A stretch of 7,694 nt of DNA. Origin: Opitutaceae bacterium. GTDB lineage: Bacteria; Verrucomicrobiota; Verrucomicrobiia; Opitutales; Opitutaceae. Position numbers and translations under genes: made by a program. Shown piece by piece: positions 1 to 7,665 of the stretch. A model generated the notes under the pieces. The model saw nothing but the letters and a program-made list of their open reading frames with translations, was not told where the DNA came from and made no database searches. Each line of letters opens with the position of its first letter. Positions within the stretch are counted from its first letter, which is position 1. The stretch is taken from positions 1 through 7,694 of the forward strand of contig JAESUN010000322.1 in the NCBI GenBank assembly GCA_016763045.1, read 5' to 3'.

Positions 1-474
1 CATGCGGCGCTCCATTTCGGCGATGAGTTTTCCTCCCGTTTCGGGAGCTTCCAGAGCAGCGGCTATTTCCTGAATACCGTCGAGCAGATCTTTGAGGGAA
101 TTAGGTGAGAGGGAAACGATTTTGGGCTCTGAAGAGAGGACTTGGCAAACTGCCGATTGCACGTCTTTGAGACTCACGGCACAGACCTCGCAGTGGTCTT
201 GGGTCACTATGAGTGTTGGCTGCAGTTTTTCGAGTAGATCAATGTCTATCCTATAGACGGAGAGAGCCTCTTTGAGTGTATTAAGCACTCGCGTGTCGAT
301 TTCTTTACTGGTGCCGCAGGTGTCGAATTTGGGCTCGGAACATTTAGGGAGAGAGGTGACGGAGGCTGGGTAGTCGCACTCGTGGGATCGGCCGACGAGA
401 CTGTCTCTAAAGCCGAGGGCACAAAGGGTTTCAGTGCTGCTTGCGATGAGGGAAATGATTCTATGTTCTGGCAC
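1..474 (-). CDS. Signal-less BtuF-like cobalamin-binding protein, N-terminal 158 residues (partial)
   Basis: From a GTG at 472-474 the frame stays open to the left edge, giving 158 residues of a COG0614 cobalamin-binding protein. It starts PEHRIISLIASSTETLCALGF with no signal peptide or lipobox, then LVGRSHECDYP (30-40), LPKCSEPKFDTCGTSKEID (44-62), ALSVYRIDIDLLEKLQPTLIVTQDHCEVCAVS and IVSLSPNSLKDL, all typical of a BtuF-like family often found beside DUF71 and B12 genes. A TGA at 499-501 closes the frame upstream and GTG is the only plausible start between. No Shine-Dalgarno is evident. Lacking a signal, it may act in the cytoplasm, binding or passing on corrinoid, unlike the periplasmic BtuF at 4571-5701. 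It contains seven cysteines in the visible part, including HCEVC, which could bind metal or corrinoid. The C-terminal part lies outside the window. Confidence 0.85.
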   Translation of the reverse strand, partial: MPEHRIISLIASSTETLCALGFRDSLVGRSHECDYPASVTSLPKCSEPKFDTCGTSKEIDTRVLNTLKEALSVYRIDIDLLEKLQPTLIVTQDHCEVCAVSLKDVQSAVCQVLSSEPKIVSLSPNSLKDLLDGIQEIAAALEAPETGGKLIAEMERRM

Positions 475-494
475 GCAATTGTCTATTATTGTGA

Positions 495-652
495 TTAGTC
501 AGTGGGTTCGAGATCGCAGAAACCGAACTTGAAGTGATGGTTTGGGCCGCCACATGGTATCCGAGTTTTCGGACTTCTCTCAGGGCGATGACGCTGTCTT
601 TACCTGTGGACCAAGAAAAAAGAATCGCTGGCTTTTCAGCTCCTTGTTTCAT
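495..652 (-). pseudogene. Remnant of PP-loop ATPase, DUF71/COG2102 (B12-salvage subgroup), internal deletion
   Basis: From the ATG at 652 the protein reads as the start of an adenine-nucleotide alpha-hydrolase (DUF71) enzyme: AILFSWSTGKDSVIALREV includes the PP-loop STGKDS (residues 15-20) that binds ATP. The family normally exceeds 200 residues. Here homology ends near residue 39 (about position 536), and the frame runs on without resemblance to a stop at 461-463, inside the next gene. One frame over, the text HHFKFGFCDLEPTD stops at TAA (495-497), 20 bases before the next start. It resembles the usual DUF71 C-terminus (DGFVFADLLP-like). The simplest reading is a deletion of most of the middle of the gene, leaving its two ends. 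DUF71 proteins are known to group either with diphthamide synthesis or with bacterial B12 salvage; the position here fits the latter. An in-frame ATG at 706 is less likely to be the start because it lies well inside pduO. Confidence 0.7.
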
Positions 653-1229
653 CGGGTGACTTTGGTCTGTTCCGGAAGAGTCTCCAGCGCTCTTCGGTGA
701 TGTCATTACGGAGAAGCTCCTGCCTGGCTAGTTTGAAGAGGAGATCGGATAATCGATTGACGAATTTCAAAATGGAAGGGTCAACGGGATCTATTTTGTT
801 GAGTGTTACCAGTCGTCTTTCAGCTCGTCGGATTTGTGTTCTGGAAGTATGGCAGAGAGAGGAGATTTCATTTCCCCCGGGAAGCAGGAAGTATTCGGTG
901 ACGCTAGAGAGGGTCTTTTCGATTTCTTCCAGCCAAGTTTCCATCCATTCGGCGGATCCGAGAGGAAGGGGTATTTGCGGCTTTTTGACTGAAGAGGAAG
1001 GAGTTGCCACATGGGACATGAGATTCATCATTTCAGTTTGTATCCGTTGCAGCCCTTCTTCCCAGTCGTGCTTCGCATCCAGTTTACTTCTGAGCAATCC
1101 GATCGTGCTGTTGGCTTCGTCGAGTTCTCCTAAGCATTCGATGCGGATGTCATCTTTATCAACGCGTTGTCCGCCACCGATGGCGGTAGTTCCTTTATCA
1201 CCTGTTTTGGTGGAGATGTTACCTTTCAT
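636..1229 (-). CDS. pduO: PduO-type ATP:cob(I)alamin adenosyltransferase
   Basis: A 197-residue cytoplasmic enzyme that transfers the 5'-deoxyadenosyl group of ATP to reduced cob(I)alamin or cobinamide, making the adenosyl form that CbiZ and AdoB12-dependent enzymes use. PduO-family motifs are present: the ATP-binding TKTGDKGTTAIGGGQRVDK (7-25), GELDEANS (34-41, with Ala where Leu is usual), LPGGNEISSLCHTSRTQIRR (116-135) containing the conserved R-RRAER helix up to R138, and FVNRLSDLLFKLARQ (156-170). Length is normal. It is unrelated to the CobA/BtuR class. It follows cbiZ after 11 bases without an obvious Shine-Dalgarno (TCCCACCCATT precedes the ATG), and its 3' end overlaps the probable start of the DUF71 remnant by 17 bases. 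Confidence 0.93.
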   Translation of the reverse strand: MKGNISTKTGDKGTTAIGGGQRVDKDDIRIECLGELDEANSTIGLLRSKLDAKHDWEEGLQRIQTEMMNLMSHVATPSSSVKKPQIPLPLGSAEWMETWLEEIEKTLSSVTEYFLLPGGNEISSLCHTSRTQIRRAERRLVTLNKIDPVDPSILKFVNRLSDLLFKLARQELLRNDITEERWRLFRNRPKSPDETRS

Positions 1230-1240
1230 AATGGGTGGGA

Positions 1241-2410
1241 TTAAGTTTTATCTTCGAATCGATTTTCCCATTTTTGAGTGAAACCGAGGGCGAAGGATTT
1301 GTGGATGAGATTAAGAAAAGGTTTGTTTTCGATCGACACGGGGAACGTATCGATTTCCTTGCGGAATCTTTCTGTTTCAAATGGTTTTTGAGAGACGAGT
1401 TTTACGATTTGAGCTGCATAGGTGAGCAGTATTTCGTGGATACAGGTTTTTGGAAGAATTCCTGAAGCGATCTGGTCTCTGAGGTGGACTAAGGCTTGGG
1501 TTGCCGCGACAGCCATGGGATCATGATTGACGGAGAGGAAGTTGTTTCGAAAGAGGGCTTGGATCTCTTTGTTGGGTAGGTTTTTGAGGACGCCCTCGAT
1601 GAAGGTTTCCTGCTTTTCGCCGAAACGTTGCAAATGTGCGATACACGAGCGGCGTGCATCAGGGGTTAGCCCGCTTTGCAAATTTAAGGCTTGAGCGAGG
1701 GATTCACGGACGACGTTACCTATTAATTCGCCCGTTTTGGAATGTTTGTTTGCATCGGTATGTTGGATGCGTGTTCCGAGCAGGCATGCGATTCCAATTT
1801 GATCGGTACCAGTACCGGTGGCTATTCCATCCGAATAGCGGGAGGGGATCGCTAATTCCTGTAAGATACTGGCTTTAGCTTCGGCTATCAATGTGGAAGC
1901 GACAACGAGGGCTCCTGGTGAAAGCTCTTCGCTGAGAAAGAGCATGATGTTAATGGTCCCTGCTATTGGGGTTGGTTTACCTAGGCTTTCGGCGCCGTTT
2001 TCGGTTTGGTAATAGCTTGCGGGATCTCCCGCTCGAGCGCCATTGCTTCCCACTCCGGCGGTTGTCACAGCGATGGTTTCAAATCCTCTGAATGAGGCTT
2101 GGGCAATGGCGGCGTTATGCATGTTGGCCGCGGTCCCTAGACTAGCTGATGTCTTGTAAGGAAGACCTGCCATGGAGCATATCCTCTTTTGATAACGTTC
2201 GGGATCTCCTACAGCGACTTTGCAAAGATCGGTTCCAACATGATTAGAAGGTTCGCATGATTGGTGATTATAAAGGTACTCAATATCTTCGCGTAAACCG
2301 CCGTTATAGCGACAACTCGAGAGAATTCGATGTGGATTAAGAAAATGTGCGTAAACAATTTTTTCCTTTCGGAAGGGTTCAACGCTGTCGTAGTAATGGC
2401 CTATTTTCAT
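1241..2410 (-). CDS. cbiZ: Adenosylcobinamide amidohydrolase CbiZ with long C-terminal extension
   Basis: CbiZ cleaves the aminopropanol side chain of adenosylcobinamide (and, in some bacteria, pseudocobalamin) to give adenosylcobyric acid, letting the cell rebuild an imported corrinoid with its own preferred lower ligand. CbiZ marks are [11 protein letters not shown] (29-39), a [15 protein letters not shown] block (117-131), the glycine-rich [13 protein letters not shown] (193-205) and HSKTGELIG (223-231). Archaeal CbiZ is a single domain matching about residues 15-245. This protein is 389 residues, so roughly 145 extra residues follow the conserved part; they look helical and I do not recognise them. 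The start forms a 4-base ATGA overlap with the btuD stop, so import and remodelling should be made together. The gene ends 11 bases before the adenosyltransferase. The assignment to CbiZ is firm; the function of the tail is open. Confidence 0.9.
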   Translation of the reverse strand: MKIGHYYDSVEPFRKEKIVYAHFLNPHRILSSCRYNGGLREDIEYLYNHQSCEPSNHVGTDLCKVAVGDPERYQKRICSMAGLPYKTSASLGTAANMHNAAIAQASFRGFETIAVTTAGVGSNGARAGDPASYYQTENGAESLGKPTPIAGTINIMLFLSEELSPGALVVASTLIAEAKASILQELAIPSRYSDGIATGTGTDQIGIACLLGTRIQHTDANKHSKTGELIGNVVRESLAQALNLQSGLTPDARRSCIAHLQRFGEKQETFIEGVLKNLPNKEIQALFRNNFLSVNHDPMAVAATQALVHLRDQIASGILPKTCIHEILLTYAAQIVKLVSQKPFETERFRKEIDTFPVSIENKPFLNLIHKSFALGFTQKWENRFEDKT

Positions 2411-3480
2411 TTAAGAGGAAAGTGAGGGTCCGGATGTTTCCCGTTGCGGTTGGTTGGACGTGCGATCCATCCCATAAGAGATTCAAGAGAGTGGAAAGGG
2501 TGGGCGAGTCCATGATCGATGATTTCCCATTCGACGTTTTTTGCGGTCTTTTTGATTTTTACGACAAATCGAGCGCTCTCAGGTGAATCACTGAGGCCGT
2601 AGCCTCTTCTGGCGAAAGCTCTTCGGGTCCAGATTCGCTCGGCGCCTGTTCCTTCTATCCAAATGAATTTACAGGGAGTCCGGTGCATGCGGAAAGAACC
2701 CTGTTCGGTATCCCAGTCTAGACTTTCTGACGCAAAAACAGATGCAATGGAGCCCTCAAGAGCGAGGGCTTCCGGGATGCCTTCGATGATGTTTCCTTCT
2801 TTGCCAAAGAGCCAGAGCTTGTCGGCACAATGAAGGGCTAGGTCGAGATCGTGGGTTGAAAGTAAAATGCTCAGTCGTTTTTTTTGGGTTAACTCACGCA
2901 ATGTGTGCATGAGTTCAACTCTTCTGGGTAGGTCCAGAAAGGCGGTTGGTTCGTCGAGCAACATGATAGGTGCTTCCTGTGCCAAAGCTCTCGCGATCAT
3001 TATTTTTTGCTTCTCGCCATCGCTCAATTCAGAGATCTGGCGTTCTGCTAAGGAAGTTCCTTCCACTGCGTGCAGGGCTTCTGCGATGCGTTCCCGATCG
3101 TGATCTGAAAGAATTCCCGTCCAATTAGTATGAGGATGGCGACCGAGGGCGACTATCGCATTGGCAGAGAACATGCCCATGGGGAGGCTTTCTGTCAGCA
3201 CAACGCTGATACGTCGTGCGCGTTCCCTTGGCGTCAAATTGCGAATGTCGGTGTTTTCTATCTGGACGTTCCCTTCCAGAGGGGTGTCCATTCCGGCCAA
3301 AGCTCTGATGAGTGTCGATTTCCCTACTCCGTTTGGACCGAGTAAGCAGACAAATTCACCTGGGTTGAGCTTTAGATTGAGATTGGAAGCAACGATAGAG
3401 GGGAGCTGTTTTTTCCGTGAATACCCAATGCTTAGATTCTTTGTTTGTAGGTGAGGATTCTGGGGGGCGTTTGTTCTCAT
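2407..3480 (-). CDS. btuD: Corrinoid ABC importer ATPase with C-terminal extension (BtuD/FecE family)
   Basis: A 357-residue cytoplasmic ATPase that powers the BtuC-type permease. It has Walker [10 protein letters not shown] (48-56), an LSDGE signature (152-156) in place of LSGGQ, Walker B IMLLDEP (172-178), the D-loop (LD 182-183) and the switch His210 in STHD. At the Q-loop the usual Gln appears as Thr-Glu (VVLTE, 93-97), a form I recall from many long FecE-like proteins, as is [10 protein letters not shown] (111-120). The ATPase domain ends near residue 255, as in ordinary BtuD/FecE. About 100 further residues follow (262-357), rich in aromatic and charged residues ([30 protein letters not shown]), whose job is unknown. 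The start overlaps the btuC stop and the stop overlaps the cbiZ start, each as ATGA. An AAAGG about ten bases upstream could serve as a ribosome binding site, the best in this operon. Confidence 0.9.
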   Translation of the reverse strand: MRTNAPQNPHLQTKNLSIGYSRKKQLPSIVASNLNLKLNPGEFVCLLGPNGVGKSTLIRALAGMDTPLEGNVQIENTDIRNLTPRERARRISVVLTESLPMGMFSANAIVALGRHPHTNWTGILSDHDRERIAEALHAVEGTSLAERQISELSDGEKQKIMIARALAQEAPIMLLDEPTAFLDLPRRVELMHTLRELTQKKRLSILLSTHDLDLALHCADKLWLFGKEGNIIEGIPEALALEGSIASVFASESLDWDTEQGSFRMHRTPCKFIWIEGTGAERIWTRRAFARRGYGLSDSPESARFVVKIKKTAKNVEWEIIDHGLAHPFHSLESLMGWIARPTNRNGKHPDPHFPLK

Positions 3481-4541
3481 CTTCCAAAGACCTTTCCGAG
3501 GTTACGCTGTTTCATGAGAGCAGTGGTGATAACGGGCGCGCCGATGAGGGCCGTGACAGCGTTGAGAGGCAGGGCGCCGTCGAACCCAGGCGCCTTCGCT
3601 ATGAGGTCTGATCCCAGAGCAATACTGGCTCCGGTGAGTAAAGAACCTGGAATGAGGATGCGGTGAGAGGAAGTTTTAAAGAGATAGCGGCATAGATGTG
3701 GCGCTGCAATACCGAGAAAGCCGATGGGGCCACAGAAACCTGTGACAGCTCCGGCTAGCAGCGAAGCAATTCCGAGGGTTACGATACGAGAGGTCTTTAC
3801 ATTTGTACCAAGGCTTTCTGCGTAGCGTTCGCCCATCAATAAGGCATCTAGGGGTTTAGCTAGGAAGAAGGTAGCTCCGATCCCGAAAGTCATCCAGGGG
3901 GCGAAGATCCGCATTTGAGTCCACGTAACGTTGGCAAAGGAGCCATAGGACCAAGAGAAGAAGGATTGTATCCGTTCGGCCATACTGTAGAACATAAGGA
4001 TACTGACGACTGCTCCGATTGCGTAGCTCAGCATCAGGCCGAGAATCAGCAGAGACATAACGTCCACTCTTTGGGCGAAGAGAAGGATGAAGGCCAATAC
4101 AGCTGCTGCACCACAGGAAGCTGCGATGATCACCAAAATATTTCCGGATAATTCGAGGCTTTGAGTTAGTGCGACTCCAGAGGGAGCTAAAATGAGTAGG
4201 ACGATGGCGACTCCTAAACTTGCTCCGGAATTGACTCCTAGGACGAAGGGGTCGGCCAGGGGGTTTCGAAAAACGGTCTGCATCAATAGTCCAGATATGG
4301 CGAGGGCGGCCCCTGCTAGTAAGGCAGTTAAGGCTCGAGGTAGCCGGAAGTTCATCACTATTTGGCTGACGATTGGATCCGAGGATTCTTTTTGAATCAA
4401 GGCACTCCAGACATCGCTGATTGAAATCCAAGCAGATCCGAGGCAGATGTTTGCGGTGAAGGCTCCTAGTAGGATAAGTCCAAGAGCCCCGAAAAGAAAG
4501 GTGGGGTTGTGGCTATTTTGCTCTGCGGGGCCTTGAGTCAT
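3477..4541 (-). CDS. btuC: Corrinoid ABC importer permease (BtuC/FecCD family)
   Basis: A 354-residue inner-membrane permease of the FecCD family; two copies would form the translocation channel of the importer. It is hydrophobic throughout, with about ten predicted membrane helices, the first at roughly 14-34. Diagnostic motifs are [19 protein letters not shown] (66-84), Q88, [19 protein letters not shown] (92-110), GERYAESLG (237-245), and the ATPase-coupling region [18 protein letters not shown] (268-285). Its length is normal for the family. The stop codon overlaps the start of the ATPase gene by four bases (ATGA), implying translational coupling. The stretch before its own ATG reads CCTCCT rather than a Shine-Dalgarno. 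Substrate specificity (B12 rather than ferric siderophore) is inferred from the neighbouring cbiZ and pduO genes. Confidence 0.9.
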   Translation of the reverse strand: MTQGPAEQNSHNPTFLFGALGLILLGAFTANICLGSAWISISDVWSALIQKESSDPIVSQIVMNFRLPRALTALLAGAALAISGLLMQTVFRNPLADPFVLGVNSGASLGVAIVLLILAPSGVALTQSLELSGNILVIIAASCGAAAVLAFILLFAQRVDVMSLLILGLMLSYAIGAVVSILMFYSMAERIQSFFSWSYGSFANVTWTQMRIFAPWMTFGIGATFFLAKPLDALLMGERYAESLGTNVKTSRIVTLGIASLLAGAVTGFCGPIGFLGIAAPHLCRYLFKTSSHRILIPGSLLTGASIALGSDLIAKAPGFDGALPLNAVTALIGAPVITTALMKQRNLGKVFGR

Positions 4542-4570
4542 GGGGTTTTTAGGAGGTTCGATACGAGAGC

Positions 4571-5701
4571 TTATTTAAGTCTCTGATAGAAAACAAACTC
4601 GTGGTTGGGTAAAATTTCTGGATGAAAAGTTTTGATGAGATCGGCCAGGACTTCTTCTGGATGGGAAACACCGCGTTCGAAAATATCGTTGCCGCCATGC
4701 TCGTTGACTCGGAGGTTGTTGTTGTAAACGTGGCCAGTTTTCAATGCTTGAAAACCGACAAAACGTTCATCGGCTTTTAATAGACTTGCGATCGAATCGT
4801 AGTGGCTGGGGTGCAACCAGAAGTCGGCAGAGTGGGCGTCCTGAAGAATTAATTCGAAGTCGAGCGCGACACCACCCCTTGAGTCAATGTCTGCCCAAAC
4901 ATAGTCTGCCCCGGCGTCAGCGAAGGCTTTGGAGGTATAGCTTTTCCCTCCTGGGACATGCCAAATACCACCGTAGGGAGCGCTCGACATGACTGTTGGG
5001 CGATTTTCCAGTTCTTGAGTTCGTTCGAGCAAGGATTCGTATCGTTTCACGACTTGATCAAAGAGTGTAGCCGCTTTTGCTTCTTTGTCGTAAAAGGCGG
5101 CAATGCACTTGATCCACTCTGTTCTCGCGAGTGGGTGCTCTTCCATGTATCCAGCCATTACGACGACTGGTAGCTTGGCTCTCACCAGTTGTGGATGGAC
5201 GTCGAAATTCGGATTGCCTGTGGTGCTGGTTAGGATGAGATCTGGTCGGATCATCATGAGAGATTCCACATCCATGGCTGTGCCGGATTGAATGGGTTTG
5301 GCCAAACCTTTTGCGATGCGTTCATGCGCAATAGGATCGTTTGCGAAATTGAGATAAGCTATCCCGACGAGAGAGTCGTGTAGTTGCAGGTCTTGGATGG
5401 GTCCGAGAAAGACCGTTGCCATGATGACCAAGCGTTCGACGGGTGTTCGTACGATGAGCGCGTCTTTGGGTAGTTCAGGGAGATCCGAATTCTTAGGAAC
5501 TAACGCATAGGTTTGTTCGTCGTCGCCTGCACCGATCCATGTATTGCGGATGGTGAGGATTTTATGCGTCGAATATTGTTCGAGTTTAAAGTTTTGAGCG
5601 TATCTGAGAGGCTCTATTTGGGGTTCTTCTGCACTGAAAACAGTGATAAGGGAGAAAAGAAAACTTAACAGACAACTGACATTTTTTAGGGAGTGCGTCA
5701 T
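4571..5701 (-). CDS. btuF: Periplasmic corrinoid-binding protein of ABC importer (BtuF/FecB family)
   Basis: A 376-residue substrate-binding protein of the cobalamin/siderophore (COG0614) type, which would capture corrinoid delivered by the outer-membrane receptor and present it to the BtuC permease. Residues 1-23 form a Sec signal peptide (hydrophobic [13 protein letters not shown], cleavage near S23/A24). There is no lipobox, so it is probably soluble in the periplasm. After an N-terminal segment at about 30-86 (RYAQNF, YALVPK), the first lobe starts at [12 protein letters not shown] (85-96), with DSLVGI (109-114), RPDLIL (152-157), and the family motif [12 protein letters not shown] (187-198) before the long connecting helix. 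A second lobe follows with GGIWHVPGG and GADYVWAD. It is longer than E. coli BtuF (266 residues), as is usual for the long form seen in Bacteroidota-like systems. It stands 29 bases before btuC. No Shine-Dalgarno is seen before the ATG. An iron-siderophore or haem ligand cannot be ruled out from this protein alone; the neighbours favour B12. Confidence 0.85.
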   Translation of the reverse strand: MTHSLKNVSCLLSFLFSLITVFSAEEPQIEPLRYAQNFKLEQYSTHKILTIRNTWIGAGDDEQTYALVPKNSDLPELPKDALIVRTPVERLVIMATVFLGPIQDLQLHDSLVGIAYLNFANDPIAHERIAKGLAKPIQSGTAMDVESLMMIRPDLILTSTTGNPNFDVHPQLVRAKLPVVVMAGYMEEHPLARTEWIKCIAAFYDKEAKAATLFDQVVKRYESLLERTQELENRPTVMSSAPYGGIWHVPGGKSYTSKAFADAGADYVWADIDSRGGVALDFELILQDAHSADFWLHPSHYDSIASLLKADERFVGFQALKTGHVYNNNLRVNEHGGNDIFERGVSHPEEVLADLIKTFHPEILPNHEFVFYQRLK

Positions 5702-5751
5702 AGATGAGAGTCTGTGTTTAGGATGGGGGGCTTGCGTGGCCGGTGTAAGAC

Positions 5752-5781
5752 GGTAGCGACCGGATTGTATCGGTCGCTACC
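5752..5781. terminator. Perfect 11-bp stem-loop between btuB and btuF
   Basis: GGTAGCGACCG (5752-5762) and CGGTCGCTACC (5771-5781) are perfect inverted repeats around an 8-base loop, lying 19 bases past the btuB stop. On the plus strand the stem is followed by TTTTT (5782-5786), the canonical shape of an intrinsic terminator. On the minus strand, the direction of the operon, it is followed by GTCTTA, so it is a poor terminator there. It more likely partly terminates, stabilises or processes the mRNA between the highly expressed receptor gene and the transporter genes, or stops antisense transcription. Confidence 0.6.
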
Positions 5782-5800
5782 TTTTTGATAAGGTAATTAT

Positions 5801-7033
5801 TTAGAAGTCTAGACGGATACCTGTATAGAAGGCGATGCCGGGTGACTGAAAGTTTTTGATTTCTTGGTAGTCTGTATCGAACAGGTTGTCGATTCGAGCC
5901 CAAAGCTCATAACGTTCAGAGAGCTGATATTGTGTGGCTAGATTGACTACAGTGTAGCCTGGTTGTTTTGTGCTGTCGCCGCGAAGACTGAACTGGCTGC
6001 TTGCGTGGAAGATATTTGCGTTGATGCCTAATTTGTTTTCGAGACCGAGCCAGTTTGCATTCAAGCTATAGACGTTTCTGGGTACGCGTTCGGCTTCAGT
6101 CCCGTCGCTGTAATTGGCGTCGCTGTAAGTGTGAACAGCCGTTAGTTGGAGCGCATCACAGAACTGCCAGCTGGCTGACGATTCGATGCCCTTACTTTCG
6201 TAGAATTCCTCATTTCCATATTTGAAGGTGGCGAAGCTGAAGTTGATTTTGTCGTCGACCTCATATCCGAAAAGCGTGCTATGAAGGACAAATTTGCCTT
6301 CAGAAAAGGTCTTTTGAATGCCGAAATCCCAGCCCTTTCCAGATTCTGCGATCACCGATGTGTTTCCATATGTAGGGTTAAAAAGCTGATAGAAAGAAGG
6401 AGCCTGAAAAGAGGTTCCGTAAGAACTGTGGATCCGTGTATCTATGTTTTCGATCTGGTAGCTGAAGGAAGTTCGCCATGTTGTTTCGTTTCCGTAAGCA
6501 CTGTTATCATCATAGCGGCCACCTAAGGTCCAGTCGAGCTGATCACTGAGAGAGAAAACATTCTCAAGATAGTAGGATTTGTTGTCTCTATCACCTATGT
6601 CGGAGCGATTGTCTTCGAGTTGGTATTCGGCTCCTGTGACAACGGTCCAGCGATCATTTATTTCGATGGTGTTCTGCCAATCGAATTCGAAGCGATCACC
6701 ATTGCTTTGGTAAGCAGTGCCACTGTAGGAGGTAGAATCCACATCCGTATGAGCAAAACTGATTTGACTATCCCAATTATCTGAGAACTGGAATTTACTA
6801 CCGATTTTGGCAAAGAGCTGTTCGTTTTCCGAGTAGTTGTCGGCATTAGGTGTGCCGAAAATCCATGCTGGATTGCCTGGATCGAATTCTGCGTAGCTGT
6901 CGATGTAGTAAGCGAGGAAGAAAAGCTCGGTATTTTCTCCTATTTCATACCCTAGCTTGGTGGAAAAACTTGTGTTTTCGTAGCCGTCATTATCTGCCCA
7001 TGCTGGGCCAATTGAAGGATCTTCAATGGAGAA
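5801..7033 (-). CDS. btuB: BtuB-type TonB-dependent receptor, C-terminal beta-barrel part (second half of the split gene)
   Basis: This is the remaining beta-barrel of the receptor that starts at 7665. The frame is open from 7033 and runs directly on from residue 211 of the first part, beginning FSIEDPSIGPAWADNDGYEN. It contains typical barrel text: alternating hydrophobic and aromatic strands, YGTSFQAPSFYQLFNP (a conserved motif of TonB-dependent receptors), a WARIDNLFDTDY motif near the end, and a C-terminal Phe (RLDF) as needed for outer-membrane assembly by Bam. Joined at the frame change, the whole protein is about 621 residues, close to E. coli BtuB at 614. No good independent start with a ribosome binding site is visible. 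A GTG at 6742 is the kind of internal codon a gene caller would pick, but it lies well inside the barrel. The part is therefore probably not made alone; either the gene is disrupted, the sequence has an error, or the ribosome shifts frame. Confidence 0.85.
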   Translation of the reverse strand, partial: FSIEDPSIGPAWADNDGYENTSFSTKLGYEIGENTELFFLAYYIDSYAEFDPGNPAWIFGTPNADNYSENEQLFAKIGSKFQFSDNWDSQISFAHTDVDSTSYSGTAYQSNGDRFEFDWQNTIEINDRWTVVTGAEYQLEDNRSDIGDRDNKSYYLENVFSLSDQLDWTLGGRYDDNSAYGNETTWRTSFSYQIENIDTRIHSSYGTSFQAPSFYQLFNPTYGNTSVIAESGKGWDFGIQKTFSEGKFVLHSTLFGYEVDDKINFSFATFKYGNEEFYESKGIESSASWQFCDALQLTAVHTYSDANYSDGTEAERVPRNVYSLNANWLGLENKLGINANIFHASSQFSLRGDSTKQPGYTVVNLATQYQLSERYELWARIDNLFDTDYQEIKNFQSPGIAFYTGIRLDF

Positions 7034-7665
7034 CCCTTTGCTCTGAAGGTGGTTTGCGTAATAGACCAGTTAAGGTTTCCTTCCTTTCCGCTGAATCCAA
7101 TGGAAGCTTCATAGGTCTCAAAAGATCCGACACTAAAGGAAGCGTTGCCTCCTTCTTTCTCGGTATCTGTTTGAATACTGATCACGCCTGCAAGAGCATC
7201 TGCTCCGTAGAGAGAGCTTTGTGGGCCCTTGAGGATTTCGACACGAGAGATTCCGTTGCCGAAGATATTTCCGAAATTGATGATTTCACCATTGGATGGA
7301 TTACTGACCTTTATTCCATCTATAAGGACAGTAGGACGGTTCGAATTCAGTCCTCGTATAGTGATTCCGAAGCTGTTTCCTGGCCCGCCATTGTTTCGCA
7401 GGTAGAAGCCCGGAACATCTCGCAGAACATTAAGTAAGAGAGTCTGGCTCCCTTTCTCAATATCATACTTGTCGAGAATTTCGACAGAGCTTCCGATCTT
7501 ATCGATAGGGACCTCATAACGGTTAGCGACAACAACGAAGGTGTCGAGTTTGTGCACTTCGTCTTCTTCAGTATCATCCTGTGAACGCGCAGGAGAAGTA
7601 GCACAAAGAAGTGCGAGGACAACTGTAGCAGCGATCCTTAGGTTACGTTTGATTTCTGGTGTCAT
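6952..7665 (-). CDS. btuB: BtuB-type TonB-dependent corrinoid receptor, N-terminal part (frame broken)
   Basis: This is the N-terminal third of an outer-membrane TonB-dependent receptor, probably for cobalamin or other corrinoids. A Sec signal peptide is visible: basic KRNLR, a hydrophobic stretch at residues 11-23, and likely cleavage after ARS (26-28). An acidic linker follows, then a TonB box LDTFVVVANR (40-49) that closely resembles the DTLVVTANR of E. coli BtuB. The plug domain covers about 54-166, with LRDVPG (81-86), IRG (103-105), VLIDG (113-117), VEILKGPQSSLYG (142-154) and AGVISI (159-164). The frame is lost after residue 211. The true continuation lies one base away at 7033, and the out-of-frame tail to 6952 (about 26 residues) is unrelated to the family. 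It heads the B12 uptake cluster, which supports corrinoid as substrate. The ATG at 7665 gives a proper signal peptide, although no Shine-Dalgarno precedes it. Confidence 0.88.
   Translation of the reverse strand: MTPEIKRNLRIAATVVLALLCATSPARSQDDTEEDEVHKLDTFVVVANRYEVPIDKIGSSVEILDKYDIEKGSQTLLLNVLRDVPGFYLRNNGGPGNSFGITIRGLNSNRPTVLIDGIKVSNPSNGEIINFGNIFGNGISRVEILKGPQSSLYGADALAGVISIQTDTEKEGGNASFSVGSFETYEASIGFSGKEGNLNWSITQTTFRAKGSPLKILQLAQHGQIMTATKTQVFPPS
7033..7039 (-). other. Frame-change site in btuB (A_AAG_GGT)
   Basis: On the minus strand the 0-frame codons GCA AAG GGT (residues 209-211) form A_AAG_GGT, which fits the X_XXY_YYZ pattern of -1 slippery heptamers. Slipping back one base here yields Lys-Gly followed by FSIEDPSIG and the whole receptor barrel. 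The adjacent A3 and G3 runs equally fit a one-base deletion or a sequencing/assembly indel. I did not find a clear stimulatory pseudoknot or upstream Shine-Dalgarno-like element, so a plain indel is more likely than programmed shifting. Confidence 0.75.

Noticed and set aside
806..1012. Short minus-strand frame within pduO
   Set aside because: It is a shifted reading of the pduO coding sequence, whose motifs lie in the other frame without interruption.
697..1281. Plus-strand open frame of 194 codons
   Set aside because: It lies antisense to the whole pduO gene, has no family motifs, and its text is serine- and arginine-rich as expected from a mirrored frame of a real gene.
3856..4431. Minus-strand open frame of 191 codons inside btuC
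   Set aside because: It is an alternative frame within the clearly conserved FecCD permease and reads as low-complexity Arg/Ser/Pro text.
4551..4556. AGGAGG on the plus strand upstream of btuC
   Set aside because: It looks like a perfect Shine-Dalgarno but is on the wrong strand for the operon, and no credible plus-strand gene starts just after it.
5702..5800. Possible internal promoter for btuF
   Set aside because: Apart from the stem-loop I found no convincing -35/-10 pair or Bacteroidota-type -33/-7 pair in this gap.
6850..7437. Plus-strand open frame of 195 codons opposite btuB
   Set aside because: The opposite strand encodes the conserved receptor plug and barrel start; this frame has no recognisable domain and no ribosome binding site.
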